Source: Streptomyces plumbidurans (GTDB lineage: Bacteria > Actinomycetota > Actinomycetes > Streptomycetales > Streptomycetaceae). Taken from it: a DNA stretch of 45,164 bases. A program made the translations under genes and the position numbers. The notes under the pieces were generated by a model. The model did no database searches and was not told the DNA's origin. It was given only the letters and a program-made list of their open reading frames with translations. The stretch lies in assembly GCF_019857225.1 (NCBI RefSeq), contig NZ_JAFJSY010000026.1, positions 1 to 45,164 of the forward strand, read 5' to 3'. Positions 14,944 through 24,925 of the stretch are shown here, piece after piece. Positions within the stretch are counted from its first letter, which is position 1; every line of letters starts with the position of its first letter.

Positions 14944-14949
14944 TAGCCT
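14944..14949 (+). promoter_or_regulatory. Possible -10 box of the ruvCAB operon
   Basis: TAGCCT (TANNNT) 35 bases before the ruvC start and just after the yebC terminator. No matching -35, and no LexA-type GAAC-N4-GTTC box in the region. Confidence 0.3.
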
Positions 14950-14984
14950 GGCGTGAAGTCGAAGATCGCCGAGGGGAGGGGCGC

Positions 14985-15533
14985 GTGCGGGTACTCGGGG
15001 TGGACCCCGGACTGACGCGATGCGGCGTGGGCGTCGTCGAGGGGGTCGCGGGCCGGCCGCTCACCATGGTCGACGTCGGTGTCGTACGCACGCCCGTGGA
15101 CGCCGAGTTGGGGCTGCGCCTCGTCGCCATCGAGCAGGGCATCGAGCAGTGGCTGGACGAGCACCGCCCCGAAGTCGTCGCGGTGGAGCGGGTGTTCAGC
15201 CAGCACAACGTCCGCACCGTGATGGGCACCGCCCAGGCCAGCGCGGTGGCCACCCTGTGCGCCGCCCGGCGCGGCATCCCCGTCGCCCTGCACACCCCGA
15301 GCGAGGTCAAGGCCGCCGTCACCGGCAGCGGCCGCGCCGACAAGGCCCAGGTCGGCGCCATGGTCACCCGCCTGCTCCGGCTCGACGCACCCCCGAAGCC
15401 GGCCGACGCCGCGGACGCCCTCGCCCTCGCCATCTGCCACATCTGGCGCGCCCCCGCCCAGAACCGCCTCCAGCAGGCCGTCGCCCTGCACGCAGCCAAG
15501 GCATCCGCCTCGTTGAAAGGCCGTACCCCATGA
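14985..15533 (+). CDS. ruvC: Crossover junction endodeoxyribonuclease RuvC
   Basis: 182-residue Holliday-junction resolvase that nicks junctions after branch migration by RuvAB. The four catalytic acids of the E. coli enzyme are all present: D7 (GVDPG), E68 (AVERVF), D141 and D144 (ADAADALA). The GTG at 14985 has GGGGAGG 4-10 bases upstream and gives the expected N-terminus VRVLGVDPGL. The C-terminal 25 residues are Ala-rich. Its stop overlaps the ruvA ATG (ATGA), so the two are translationally coupled. Confidence 0.97.
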   Translation: MRVLGVDPGLTRCGVGVVEGVAGRPLTMVDVGVVRTPVDAELGLRLVAIEQGIEQWLDEHRPEVVAVERVFSQHNVRTVMGTAQASAVATLCAARRGIPVALHTPSEVKAAVTGSGRADKAQVGAMVTRLLRLDAPPKPADAADALALAICHIWRAPAQNRLQQAVALHAAKASASLKGRTP

Positions 15534-16135
15534 TCGCCTTCGTCAGCGGCCCGGTCGCGGCCCTCGCCCCCGACTCCGCGGTGGTCGAGGTCGGCGGGAT
15601 CGGCATCGCGGTCCAGTGCACCCCGAACACCCTCTCCGGGCTGCGCATGGGCCAGCAGACCAAGCTGGCCACCTCCCTGGTCGTCAGGGAGGACTCACTG
15701 ACCCTGTACGGCTTCGTGGACGACGACGAGCGCCAGGTCTTCGAGCTGCTGCAGACGGCGAGCGGCGTCGGCCCCCGCCTCGCGCAGGCGATGCTGGCCG
15801 TGCACAGCCCCGACGCCTTGCGCCGGGCCGTCGCCACCAGCGACGAGAAGGCCCTCACCGCCGTCCCCGGCATCGGCAAGAAGGGCGCCCAGAAGCTGCT
15901 CCTCGAGCTGAAGGACCGCCTGGGCGAGCCGATCGGCGCCCCCGCGGTCGGCGCCCCGGTCAGCACGGGCTGGCGGGACCAGCTGCACGCCGCCCTGATC
16001 GGCCTCGGATACGCCACCCGGGAGGCCGACGAGGCCGTGTCCGCCGTGGCACCGCAGGCCGAGGCGGCCGGGGGCACCCCCCAGGTCGGCCAGCTGCTGA
16101 AGGCGGCCCTGCAGACCCTCAACCGCGCCCGCTGA
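15530..16135 (+). CDS. ruvA: Holliday junction DNA helicase subunit RuvA
   Basis: 201-residue junction-binding protein that holds the four-way junction and loads RuvB. The N-terminal OB domain (1-62) is followed by the helix-hairpin-helix domain with GVGPRLAQAML and VPGIGKKGAQKLLLEL, a Pro/Ala linker near 140-150 and the small C-terminal domain III that contacts RuvB. The ATG overlaps the ruvC stop. The ruvB start follows 30 bases later. Confidence 0.97.
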   Translation: MIAFVSGPVAALAPDSAVVEVGGIGIAVQCTPNTLSGLRMGQQTKLATSLVVREDSLTLYGFVDDDERQVFELLQTASGVGPRLAQAMLAVHSPDALRRAVATSDEKALTAVPGIGKKGAQKLLLELKDRLGEPIGAPAVGAPVSTGWRDQLHAALIGLGYATREADEAVSAVAPQAEAAGGTPQVGQLLKAALQTLNRAR

Positions 16136-16165
16136 CCCCTGCGCCACGCCAGCTAGGAGACCTTC

Positions 16166-17236
16166 GTGAACTGGGACGACCCGACCGACGCCACCGCCTC
16201 CGAGCGGCTCGTCGGCGCGTCCGCCGACCGTGAGGACCAGGCCGTCGAGGCCGCGCTGCGCCCCAAGGACCTGGGCGAGTTCATCGGTCAGGAGAAGGTC
16301 CGCGAGCAGCTCGACCTGGTGCTGCGGGCGGCACGCGCGCGTGGCGCCACCGCCGACCACGTGCTGCTCTCCGGCGCCCCCGGCCTCGGCAAGACCACCC
16401 TCTCGATGATCATCGCGGCCGAGATGGGCGCCCCGATCCGCATCACCAGCGGCCCGGCCATCCAGCACGCCGGCGACCTGGCCGCGATCCTGTCCTCCCT
16501 CCAGGAGGGCGAGGTCCTCTTCCTCGACGAGATCCACCGCATGTCCCGCCCCGCCGAGGAGATGCTGTACATGGCGATGGAGGACTTCCGCGTCGACGTC
16601 ATCGTCGGCAAGGGCCCCGGCGCCACCGCCATCCCGCTCGAACTGCCCCCGTTCACGCTGGTCGGGGCCACCACGCGCGCGGGCCTGCTGCCGCCCCCGC
16701 TGCGCGACCGCTTCGGCTTCACCGCGCACATGGAGTTCTACGAGCCCGCCGAGCTGGAGCGCGTCATCCACCGCTCCGCGAACCTCCTCGACGTCGAGAT
16801 CCACGCCGACGGCGCCGCCGAGATCGCGGGCCGCTCCCGCGGCACACCCCGTATCGCCAACCGCCTGCTGCGCCGAGTGCGCGACTACGCGCAGGTCAAG
16901 GCCGACGGATTCATCACCAGACAGATCGCGGCGGCCGCCCTCGCGGTGTACGAGGTCGACGCCCGCGGCCTCGACCGCCTCGACCGCGGCGTACTGGAGG
17001 CCCTGCTCAAGCTGTTCGGCGGCGGCCCCGTGGGCCTGTCCACGCTCGCGGTCGCGGTGGGGGAGGAGCGCGAGACCGTCGAGGAGGTCGCCGAGCCCTT
17101 CCTCGTCCGGGAGGGACTGCTGGCCCGCACTCCGCGCGGCCGCGTCGCCACTCCGGCCGCATGGGAGCACCTCGGCCTCACCCCGCCCCGCTCGGCCACT
17201 GCGGGAAACGGACAACAGGACCTGTTCGGGACGTGA
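16166..17236 (+). CDS. ruvB: Holliday junction branch-migration ATPase RuvB
   Basis: 356-residue AAA+ motor that drives branch migration as hexameric rings on RuvA. Walker A is GAPGLGKT (70-77), Walker B LFLDEIHR (D121-E122), sensor 1 GATTRAG, and the arginine finger region LRDRFG (R180/R182). The C-terminal winged helix ends with HLGLTPP and a Gly/Gln-rich tail. The GTG at 16166 follows AGGAGA by 5 bases. It is the last gene of the ruv operon; a new promoter precedes yajC. Confidence 0.98.
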   Translation: MNWDDPTDATASERLVGASADREDQAVEAALRPKDLGEFIGQEKVREQLDLVLRAARARGATADHVLLSGAPGLGKTTLSMIIAAEMGAPIRITSGPAIQHAGDLAAILSSLQEGEVLFLDEIHRMSRPAEEMLYMAMEDFRVDVIVGKGPGATAIPLELPPFTLVGATTRAGLLPPPLRDRFGFTAHMEFYEPAELERVIHRSANLLDVEIHADGAAEIAGRSRGTPRIANRLLRRVRDYAQVKADGFITRQIAAAALAVYEVDARGLDRLDRGVLEALLKLFGGGPVGLSTLAVAVGEERETVEEVAEPFLVREGLLARTPRGRVATPAAWEHLGLTPPRSATAGNGQQDLFGT

Positions 17237-17294
17237 TGTCTTTGTGACAGCGTGGGCATTGGCCGGGCCAGGAACCCAGGTGCCATGCTGAACG

Positions 17295-17324
17295 TTGTTC
17301 CATGCGCGCGGACTCGCTTAGACT
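17295..17324 (+). promoter_or_regulatory. Promoter of yajC-secDF
   Basis: TTGTTC (17295-17300) and TAGACT (17319-17324) with an 18-bp spacer, a good vegetative (HrdB-type) match. Transcription would begin near 17331, giving a leader of about 80 bases that includes a small hairpin (CCGCCG 17334-17339 with CGGCGG 17344-17349). Confidence 0.6.
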
Positions 17325-17412
17325 CCGCCGATGCCGCCGTTGTCGGCGGTATACATACCCCCATCCATGAGGCCGCTCCCCATCGCGGTCGTGCGAAGGA
17401 AATTTCCGTCCC

Positions 17413-17952
17413 GTGAATATCACTGTGCTCCTCCCGTTCATCGTGCTCATCGGGGCCATGTTCCTCATGACCCGCTCGGCCAAGCGCAAGCAGGCGCAGG
17501 CCGCGCAGATGCGCAACGAGTTGCAGCCCGGCAGCGGCGTCCGCACGATCGGGGGCATGTACGCGACGGTCAAGGAGGTCAACGAGGACACGGTCCTCCT
17601 CGACGCCGGTCCGGGCGTCGAGCTCCTCTTCGCGAAGAACGCCATCGGTTCCGTGCTCAGCGACGACGAGTACAACCGCATCGTGCACGGCATCGAGCAC
17701 GACCTGAAGTCCGACGCCGACCTGGTCCCGGACGACGCCTCCTCCCTCACCGAGACCGACGACTCCGCCGACGAAGCTGCCGCCGCCTCCGACGACAAGT
17801 CCGTCGACCTCGGCAAGAAGGACGCACCCGAGGAGCCGGCCGACGACACCGCGGGCACCGAGGCCAAGACTGCCGCCGAGGCCAAGACCGGCGCCGAGGC
17901 CAAGTCGGACGCAGAGCCGAAGAAGACCGACGGCGACTCCGAAGCGAAGTAG
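17413..17952 (+). CDS. yajC: Preprotein translocase subunit YajC
   Basis: 179-residue single-span membrane protein associated with SecDF and SecYEG. The N-terminal helix (about 3-20, ITVLLPFIVLIGAMFLM) is followed by the basic RSAKRKQAQ and the conserved YajC core (GSGVRTIGGMYATVKEV). From about residue 105 the protein is a disordered, acidic D/E/A/K-rich tail with EAKT-type repeats, making it longer than the roughly 110 residues of E. coli YajC. The start is GTG with AAGGA about 11 bases upstream. It heads the yajC-secD-secF unit and has a clear promoter. Confidence 0.95.
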   Translation: MNITVLLPFIVLIGAMFLMTRSAKRKQAQAAQMRNELQPGSGVRTIGGMYATVKEVNEDTVLLDAGPGVELLFAKNAIGSVLSDDEYNRIVHGIEHDLKSDADLVPDDASSLTETDDSADEAAAASDDKSVDLGKKDAPEEPADDTAGTEAKTAAEAKTGAEAKSDAEPKKTDGDSEAK

Positions 17953-17958
17953 GAGTGC

Positions 17959-17993
17959 TCCGGGGCGCGCGGTCCAGCACCGCGCGCGCCGGA
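17959..17993 (+). terminator. Hairpin between yajC and secD
   Basis: A 14-bp stem with one G-G mismatch: TCCGG-G-GCGCGCGGT (17959-17973) with ACCGCGCGC-G-CCGGA (17979-17993), loop CCAGC, only 6 bases after the yajC stop. It may partly terminate or stabilise the 3' end of the yajC message; no clear separate secD promoter is visible. Confidence 0.55.
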
Positions 17994-18084
17994 ACACGCC
18001 CAGCTCGCAGCGGATCCCGACACCATGCCATGGCCGCCCCGCCCCTGACCCGGTGCGCGGCGGCCCGAGAGGGAGTACGAGAAG

Positions 18085-19851
18085 GTGGCAGCACCTAAGA
18101 GGGGCCGGAGCGGGAGCGCCCAGAGCAAGCCGTGGCGCCCGTTGGGCTTCATTCTGATCGCCATCGTGGCGCTCACAGGGGGAATGTTCGCCTCCGGGCA
18201 CAACACCCCGCGCCTCGGCATCGACCTGGCCGGCGGCACGAGCATCACGCTGCGGGCGGTGGCCGAGCCGGGCCAAGAGGCAGCGATCAACAAGACCAAC
18301 ATGGACACCGCGGTCGACATCATGAACCGCCGCGTCAATGGTCTTGGTGTCTCGGAGGCCGAGGTTCAGACCCAGGGCAACAAGAACATCATCGTCAACA
18401 TCCCCAAGGGCACGAACTCCAAGGAAGCGCGGCAGCAGGTGGGCACCACCGCCAAGCTGTACTTCCGCCCGGTGCTCGCCACCGACGTCTCCGGCGGCGC
18501 CGCGGCCACCCCGTCGCCGAGCGCCTCCAGCAGCGCCTCGGACAAGGCCACCGACAAGGCTTCGGACAAGGCCACCGACAAGTCGACCTCGTCCTCCTCC
18601 GCCACCCCGTCGGCCACCGCCACCTCGCAGGGCCGCCCCGTCACGGACGGCCTGAAGGCCGACGCGTCGCCGAGCGCCACCGCGAGCTCGAAGGCCTCCT
18701 CCAGCGCCTCGCCGTCCGCGAGCAGCAGCGCCAGTGACAGCACCAGCAAGCTCCAGGCGCAGTACGCCACCCTGGACTGCACCAAGAAGTCGGTCCGCGC
18801 CACGGCCGGCAAGGGCGCCAAGCCCACCGACTCCACCGTCGCCTGCGGCCAGAACTCGCAGAAGCAGTGGCAGAAGTACATCCTCGGCCCCGCCGAGGTC
18901 GACGGCACCGACGTGAAGAAGGCCCAGGCGGTCTTCAACACGCAGACCGCCGCCGGCTGGACCGTCACCATGGACTTCACGGGCAAGGGCGCCAAGAAGT
19001 TCGCCGACATCACCGGCAAGTTGGCCCAGAATCAGTCCCCGCAGAACCAGTTCGCGATCGTCCTCGACGGCGAGGTCGTCTCCGACCCGTACGTCAAGCA
19101 GGCGCTGACCGGCGGCAACGCGGAGATCTCCGGCAGCTTCGGCCAGGAAGAGGCCCAGAGCCTCGCCAACATGCTGTCGTACGGCGCCCTGCCGCTGTCC
19201 TTCAAGGAGGACAGCGTCACCACGGTGACCGCCGCGCTCGGCGGCGAGCAGCTGCACGCCGGCCTGATCGCGGGTGCCATCGGCCTCGCGCTGGTCGTGC
19301 TGTACCTGCTGATCTTCTACCGGGGCCTGTCCGTCATCGCCATCCCCTCGCTGATGGTCTCGGCGATCCTGACGTACGTGATCATGTCGCTGCTCGGTCC
19401 GACCATCGGTTTCGCGCTGAACCTGCCGGCCGTCTGCGGTGCCATCGTCGCGATCGGTATCACGGCGGACTCGTTCATCGTGTTCTTCGAACGCATCCGG
19501 GACGAGATCCGCGAGGGCCGCTCGCTGCGTCCGGCCGTCGAGCGGGCCTGGCCGCGCGCCCGGCGCACCATCCTGGTCTCCGACTTCGTGTCGTTCCTCG
19601 CCGCCGCCGTGCTGTTCATCGTCACCGTCGGCAAGGTCCAGGGCTTCGCGTTCACGCTGGGTCTGACCACCGTGCTCGACGTCGTGGTGGTCTTCCTGTT
19701 CACCAAGCCGCTCATGACCATCCTCGCCCGCCGCAAGTTCTTCGCGAACGGTCACAAGTGGTCCGGCCTCGATCCGAAGGCCCTGGGAGCCAAACCCCCG
19801 TTGCGCCGTACCCGCCGCCCGCACGCCCCCGTCGACCCGAAGGAGGCGTGA
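18085..19851 (+). CDS. secD: Protein translocase subunit SecD
   Basis: 588-residue subunit of the proton-driven SecDF complex that helps pull exported proteins across the membrane. The first helix lies at about 18-37, followed by the periplasmic-type P1 domain with the conserved LGIDLAGGTSI (44-54). Residues about 139-222 are a low-complexity Ser/Ala/Thr/Lys linker with SDKATDK repeats, an insertion into the extracytoplasmic domain. Five further helices start near 388 and carry the ADSFIVFFERIRDE segment. The GTG at 18085 follows a purine-rich stretch. It is followed after one base by secF. Confidence 0.96.
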   Translation: MAAPKRGRSGSAQSKPWRPLGFILIAIVALTGGMFASGHNTPRLGIDLAGGTSITLRAVAEPGQEAAINKTNMDTAVDIMNRRVNGLGVSEAEVQTQGNKNIIVNIPKGTNSKEARQQVGTTAKLYFRPVLATDVSGGAAATPSPSASSSASDKATDKASDKATDKSTSSSSATPSATATSQGRPVTDGLKADASPSATASSKASSSASPSASSSASDSTSKLQAQYATLDCTKKSVRATAGKGAKPTDSTVACGQNSQKQWQKYILGPAEVDGTDVKKAQAVFNTQTAAGWTVTMDFTGKGAKKFADITGKLAQNQSPQNQFAIVLDGEVVSDPYVKQALTGGNAEISGSFGQEEAQSLANMLSYGALPLSFKEDSVTTVTAALGGEQLHAGLIAGAIGLALVVLYLLIFYRGLSVIAIPSLMVSAILTYVIMSLLGPTIGFALNLPAVCGAIVAIGITADSFIVFFERIRDEIREGRSLRPAVERAWPRARRTILVSDFVSFLAAAVLFIVTVGKVQGFAFTLGLTTVLDVVVVFLFTKPLMTILARRKFFANGHKWSGLDPKALGAKPPLRRTRRPHAPVDPKEA

Positions 19852-19852
19852 G

Positions 19853-21007
19853 ATGTCGAAAATCGGCAGCATCGGCGCCCGACTGCACCGCGGCGAGGTC
19901 GGCTACGACTTCGTCGGCAACCGCAAGATCTGGTACGGCATCTCGATCCTGATCACCATCACGGCCATCCTCGGCTTGGCGGTGCGGGGCCTGAACATGG
20001 GCATCGAGTTCCAGGGCGGTGCCGTCTTCACGACGCCGAAGCACGTCTCCGCCTCGGTCACCTCCGCCGAGGGGTACGCGGAGGACGCGTCCGGTCACGA
20101 CGCGATCGTCCAGAAGCTCGGTGACGGCAGCCTGCGCATCCAGATCGCCGGTATCGACACCGACAAGTCGGACGCGATCAAGGAGCAGCTCGCCAAGGAA
20201 CTGAAGGTCGACTCCGAGAGCATCAACGCCGACCTGGTCGGGCCGAGCTGGGGTGACCAGATCGCCAACAAGGCCTGGGAGGGCCTGGGAATCTTCATGG
20301 TTCTCGTGGTGATCTACCTGGCGATCGCCTTCGAGTGGCGCATGGCGCTCGCCGCGCTCGTCGCACTGATCCACGACATCACCATCACCACCGGCATCTA
20401 CGCCCTCGTGGGCTTCGAGGTCACGCCGGGCACGGTGATCGGTCTGCTGACGATCCTCGGTTACTCGCTCTACGACACCGTCGTCGTCTTCGACAGCCTC
20501 AAGGAGCAGACGAAGGACATCACCCGGCAGACCAGGTGGACCTTCAGCGACGTCGCCAACCGGTCGATCAACGGCACCCTGGTGCGGTCCATCAACACCA
20601 CCGTGGTGGCGCTGCTGCCGGTCGCGGGCCTGCTGTTCATCGGCGGCGGCTTCCTCGGCGCGGGCATGCTCAACGACATCTCGCTGTCGCTGTTCGTCGG
20701 CCTCGCGGCCGGTGCGTACTCCTCGATCTTCATCGCCACGCCGCTCGTCGCCGACCTCAAGGAGCGCGAGCCGCAGATGCAGGCGCTGAGGAAGCGCGTG
20801 CTCGCCAAGCGGGCGCAGGCCGCGGCCCAGGGCACGCAGGTGGAGCCCGAGACCGCGGACGAGGCGTACGACGAGCCCGAGGACGCCGCTCCCGCGGTGG
20901 TGGGTCCGCGCAATCAGCCCGGGACCCGCAGCGGCCAGTCCACTGCGCGCAACCAGCCCTCGTCGCGCAACCGCGGCCGTGGGCGGCCCTCGGGGAAGCG
21001 CCGATGA
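19853..21007 (+). CDS. secF: Protein translocase subunit SecF
   Basis: 384-residue partner of SecD with six membrane helices. Conserved segments include MGIEFQGGAVF after the first helix, the SecF cytoplasmic and helix-4 motifs (ALVALIHDITITTGIYAL, GYSLYDTVVVFDSLKE) and RSINTT. The C-terminal 80 residues are a disordered cytoplasmic tail rich in Gln, Asn, Arg and Pro. Its ATG lies one base after the secD stop and its own stop overlaps the apt ATG (ATGA), so secD-secF-apt are translated together. Confidence 0.96.
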   Translation: MSKIGSIGARLHRGEVGYDFVGNRKIWYGISILITITAILGLAVRGLNMGIEFQGGAVFTTPKHVSASVTSAEGYAEDASGHDAIVQKLGDGSLRIQIAGIDTDKSDAIKEQLAKELKVDSESINADLVGPSWGDQIANKAWEGLGIFMVLVVIYLAIAFEWRMALAALVALIHDITITTGIYALVGFEVTPGTVIGLLTILGYSLYDTVVVFDSLKEQTKDITRQTRWTFSDVANRSINGTLVRSINTTVVALLPVAGLLFIGGGFLGAGMLNDISLSLFVGLAAGAYSSIFIATPLVADLKEREPQMQALRKRVLAKRAQAAAQGTQVEPETADEAYDEPEDAAPAVVGPRNQPGTRSGQSTARNQPSSRNRGRGRPSGKRR

Positions 21008-21543
21008 CCGGCGTCGAGGAGCTGCTGCTCAGCCGTATCCGTGATGTGGCCGACTACCCGGAGCCGGGGGTGATGTTCAAGGACATCACCCCGCTCCTGG
21101 CGGACCCGGCGGCCTTCACGGCGCTCACGGACGCGCTCGCCGCGATCGCCGAGCGCACGGGCGCCACCAAGATCGTGGGCCTCGAGGCGCGCGGGTTCAT
21201 CCTCGGCGCCCCGGTCGCCGTGCGGGCGGGACTCGGCTTCATCCCCGTACGCAAGGCGGGCAAGCTCCCCGGGGCCACGCTCGGCCAGGCGTACGAGCTG
21301 GAGTACGGCTCGGCGGAGATCGAGGTGCACGCGGAGGACCTCTCCGCCGACGACCGCATCCTGATCGTCGACGACGTCCTCGCCACCGGCGGCACCGCCG
21401 AGGCCTCCATCCAGCTGATCCGCCGCGCGGGCGCCGAGGTCGCGGGCGTCGCGGTCCTGATGGAGCTCGGCTTCCTGTCCGGCCGCAGCCGCCTGGAACC
21501 CGCCCTCGCCGGCGCCCCCCTGGAGTCCCTGCTCGTGGTCTGA
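21004..21543 (+). CDS. apt: Adenine phosphoribosyltransferase
   Basis: 179-residue purine salvage enzyme making AMP from adenine and PRPP. The PRPP-binding loop is ILIVDDVLATGGT (119-131); the FKDITPLL and GLEARGFILG segments typical of bacterial Apt are intact. The ATG overlaps the secF stop. It is followed by a strong terminator, so relA is mainly on its own transcript. The pairing of apt with relA is a known actinobacterial arrangement and links salvage to ppGpp control. Confidence 0.97.
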   Translation: MTGVEELLLSRIRDVADYPEPGVMFKDITPLLADPAAFTALTDALAAIAERTGATKIVGLEARGFILGAPVAVRAGLGFIPVRKAGKLPGATLGQAYELEYGSAEIEVHAEDLSADDRILIVDDVLATGGTAEASIQLIRRAGAEVAGVAVLMELGFLSGRSRLEPALAGAPLESLLVV

Positions 21544-21558
21544 CCCCCGAACACCCTC

Positions 21559-21594
21559 GCGAACGGCCGCCCCGAACAGGGAGCGGCCGTTCGC
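21559..21594 (+). terminator. Terminator after apt
   Basis: Perfect 12-bp stem GCGAACGGCCGC (21559-21570) with GCGGCCGTTCGC (21583-21594), 12-base loop, 15 bases after the apt stop. Confidence 0.8.
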
Positions 21595-21806
21595 ACGTGT
21601 TACGGGACACGACCACTGCCGGGCGGTCGGCGGCGCCGGTTGCGGGCGACGGCCGCGACGCACCCGAACCGGCGGCCCAGGCCACCGAGCCGCCAGCCCC
21701 AGCACCCCTCCCACCACCTGCGTCCGCCAGCCGACCCCCTCCGCACCCCGACAACCCCGACCCTCGGCCACGGGCGCCGCCCACCGGCACCCGTCTCCGC
21801 TCGCCC

Positions 21807-21902
21807 TTGGCACGCCTTTGCCGTCGGCGCCCGGCCTTCCGTCTCGGCCCGCACTTGGCACGCCTTTGCCGTTGGCACCCGGCGTTCCGTCTCCGCCCGC
21901 AC
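21807..21902 (+). repeat. 48-bp tandem repeat, two good copies
   Basis: Copies at 21807-21854 and 21855-21902 match at 44 of 48 positions (differences at unit positions 19, 23, 30 and 40). Both begin TTGGCACGCCTTTGCCG. Degenerate partial copies flank them (ending near 21806 and starting at 21903 with CCGGCACGCC). Confidence 0.9.
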
Positions 21903-22015
21903 CCGGCACGCCTCCCCACCAGCCCCGGCGCCCCCTTCCGCAAGCACCGGCACCCGGCGTCCCCCCTCCCCAAACACCCGCATGCCGCCCGCCCCCGGCA
22001 CTCATCCGGCGCCCC

Positions 22016-22063
22016 GTCACGCAAGCCCCCCGTCACGCGAGCCCCCTGTCACGCAAGCCCCCT
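22016..22063 (+). repeat. 16-bp tandem repeat, three copies
   Basis: GTCACGCAAGCCCCCC and two near-identical copies at 22016-22031, 22032-22047 and 22048-22063, differing at unit position 9 (A or G) and 16 (C or T). Confidence 0.9.
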
Positions 22064-22193
22064 CACCCACCGGACACCCCCGCATCCCCCTCGAATCCCC
22101 AATCCCCCGGCAATCTCCCGAAAATCCCCCTCCCGGAATCCCGCGAAAGCCCCCCGTGTTTCTCGGGTCGACGGCCCTCACATCGGCCTGAAG

Positions 22194-22222
22194 GCGATCC
22201 TGGAGGCCAGGATCGCTACCAT
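22194..22222 (+). promoter_or_regulatory. relA promoter with adjoining palindrome
   Basis: A perfect inverted repeat, GCGATCCTGG (22194-22203), AGG, CCAGGATCGC (22207-22216), directly abuts a -10 box TACCAT (22217-22222). The repeat fills the -35/spacer positions, and no TTGAC-like -35 is present. Predicted transcription start is near 22229, about 45 bases before the relA TTG. The layout suits a dimeric regulator bound over the promoter. Confidence 0.5.
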
Positions 22223-22273
22223 GGGGTCTCCGGAGCCTGACCGGGGGACCCGGATCGCGCACGAGGAGTCCTC

Positions 22274-24856
<2,583 letters not shown>

Positions 24857-24870
24857 GGACGGTCGTACGA

Positions 24871-24910
24871 CGAGAAGGGGCCCGTACCGCGAGGTACGGG
24901 CCCCTTCTCG
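24871..24910. terminator. Bidirectional terminator between relA and DUF349 gene
   Basis: A perfect 18-bp stem (24871-24888 with 24893-24910) capped by a GCGA (GNRA) tetraloop, between convergent stops at 24856 and 24926. The arm begins CGAGAAGGGGCCC. Confidence 0.9.
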
Positions 24911-24925
24911 TGTCGTCGGCGAGGG

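Larger units (their letters stand above)
21595..22193. other. C-rich spacer between apt and relA
   Basis: About 600 bases with no supported gene. The plus strand is strikingly C-rich and G-poor, with many CCC runs, unlike the surrounding genes. It contains a 48-bp and a 16-bp tandem repeat. Several frames are open, and some translate to Pro-rich (plus) or Gly-rich collagen-like (minus) sequence, but these follow from base skew and repeats; none has a ribosome binding site or a recognisable product. Confidence 0.75.

Noticed and set aside
14863..14985. LexA (SOS) box upstream of ruvC
   Set aside because: GAAC is present (in CGAACGG) but no GTTC at the required spacing.
16885..19872. Very long minus-strand open frame opposite ruvB-secD
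   Set aside because: Antisense shadow of well-identified genes; composition of the translation is typical of GC-rich antisense frames.
20914..22020. Minus-strand collagen-like (Gly-rich) protein
   Set aside because: The Gly pattern arises from the C-skewed tandem repeats; the frame runs antisense through apt, has no ribosome binding site and no family.
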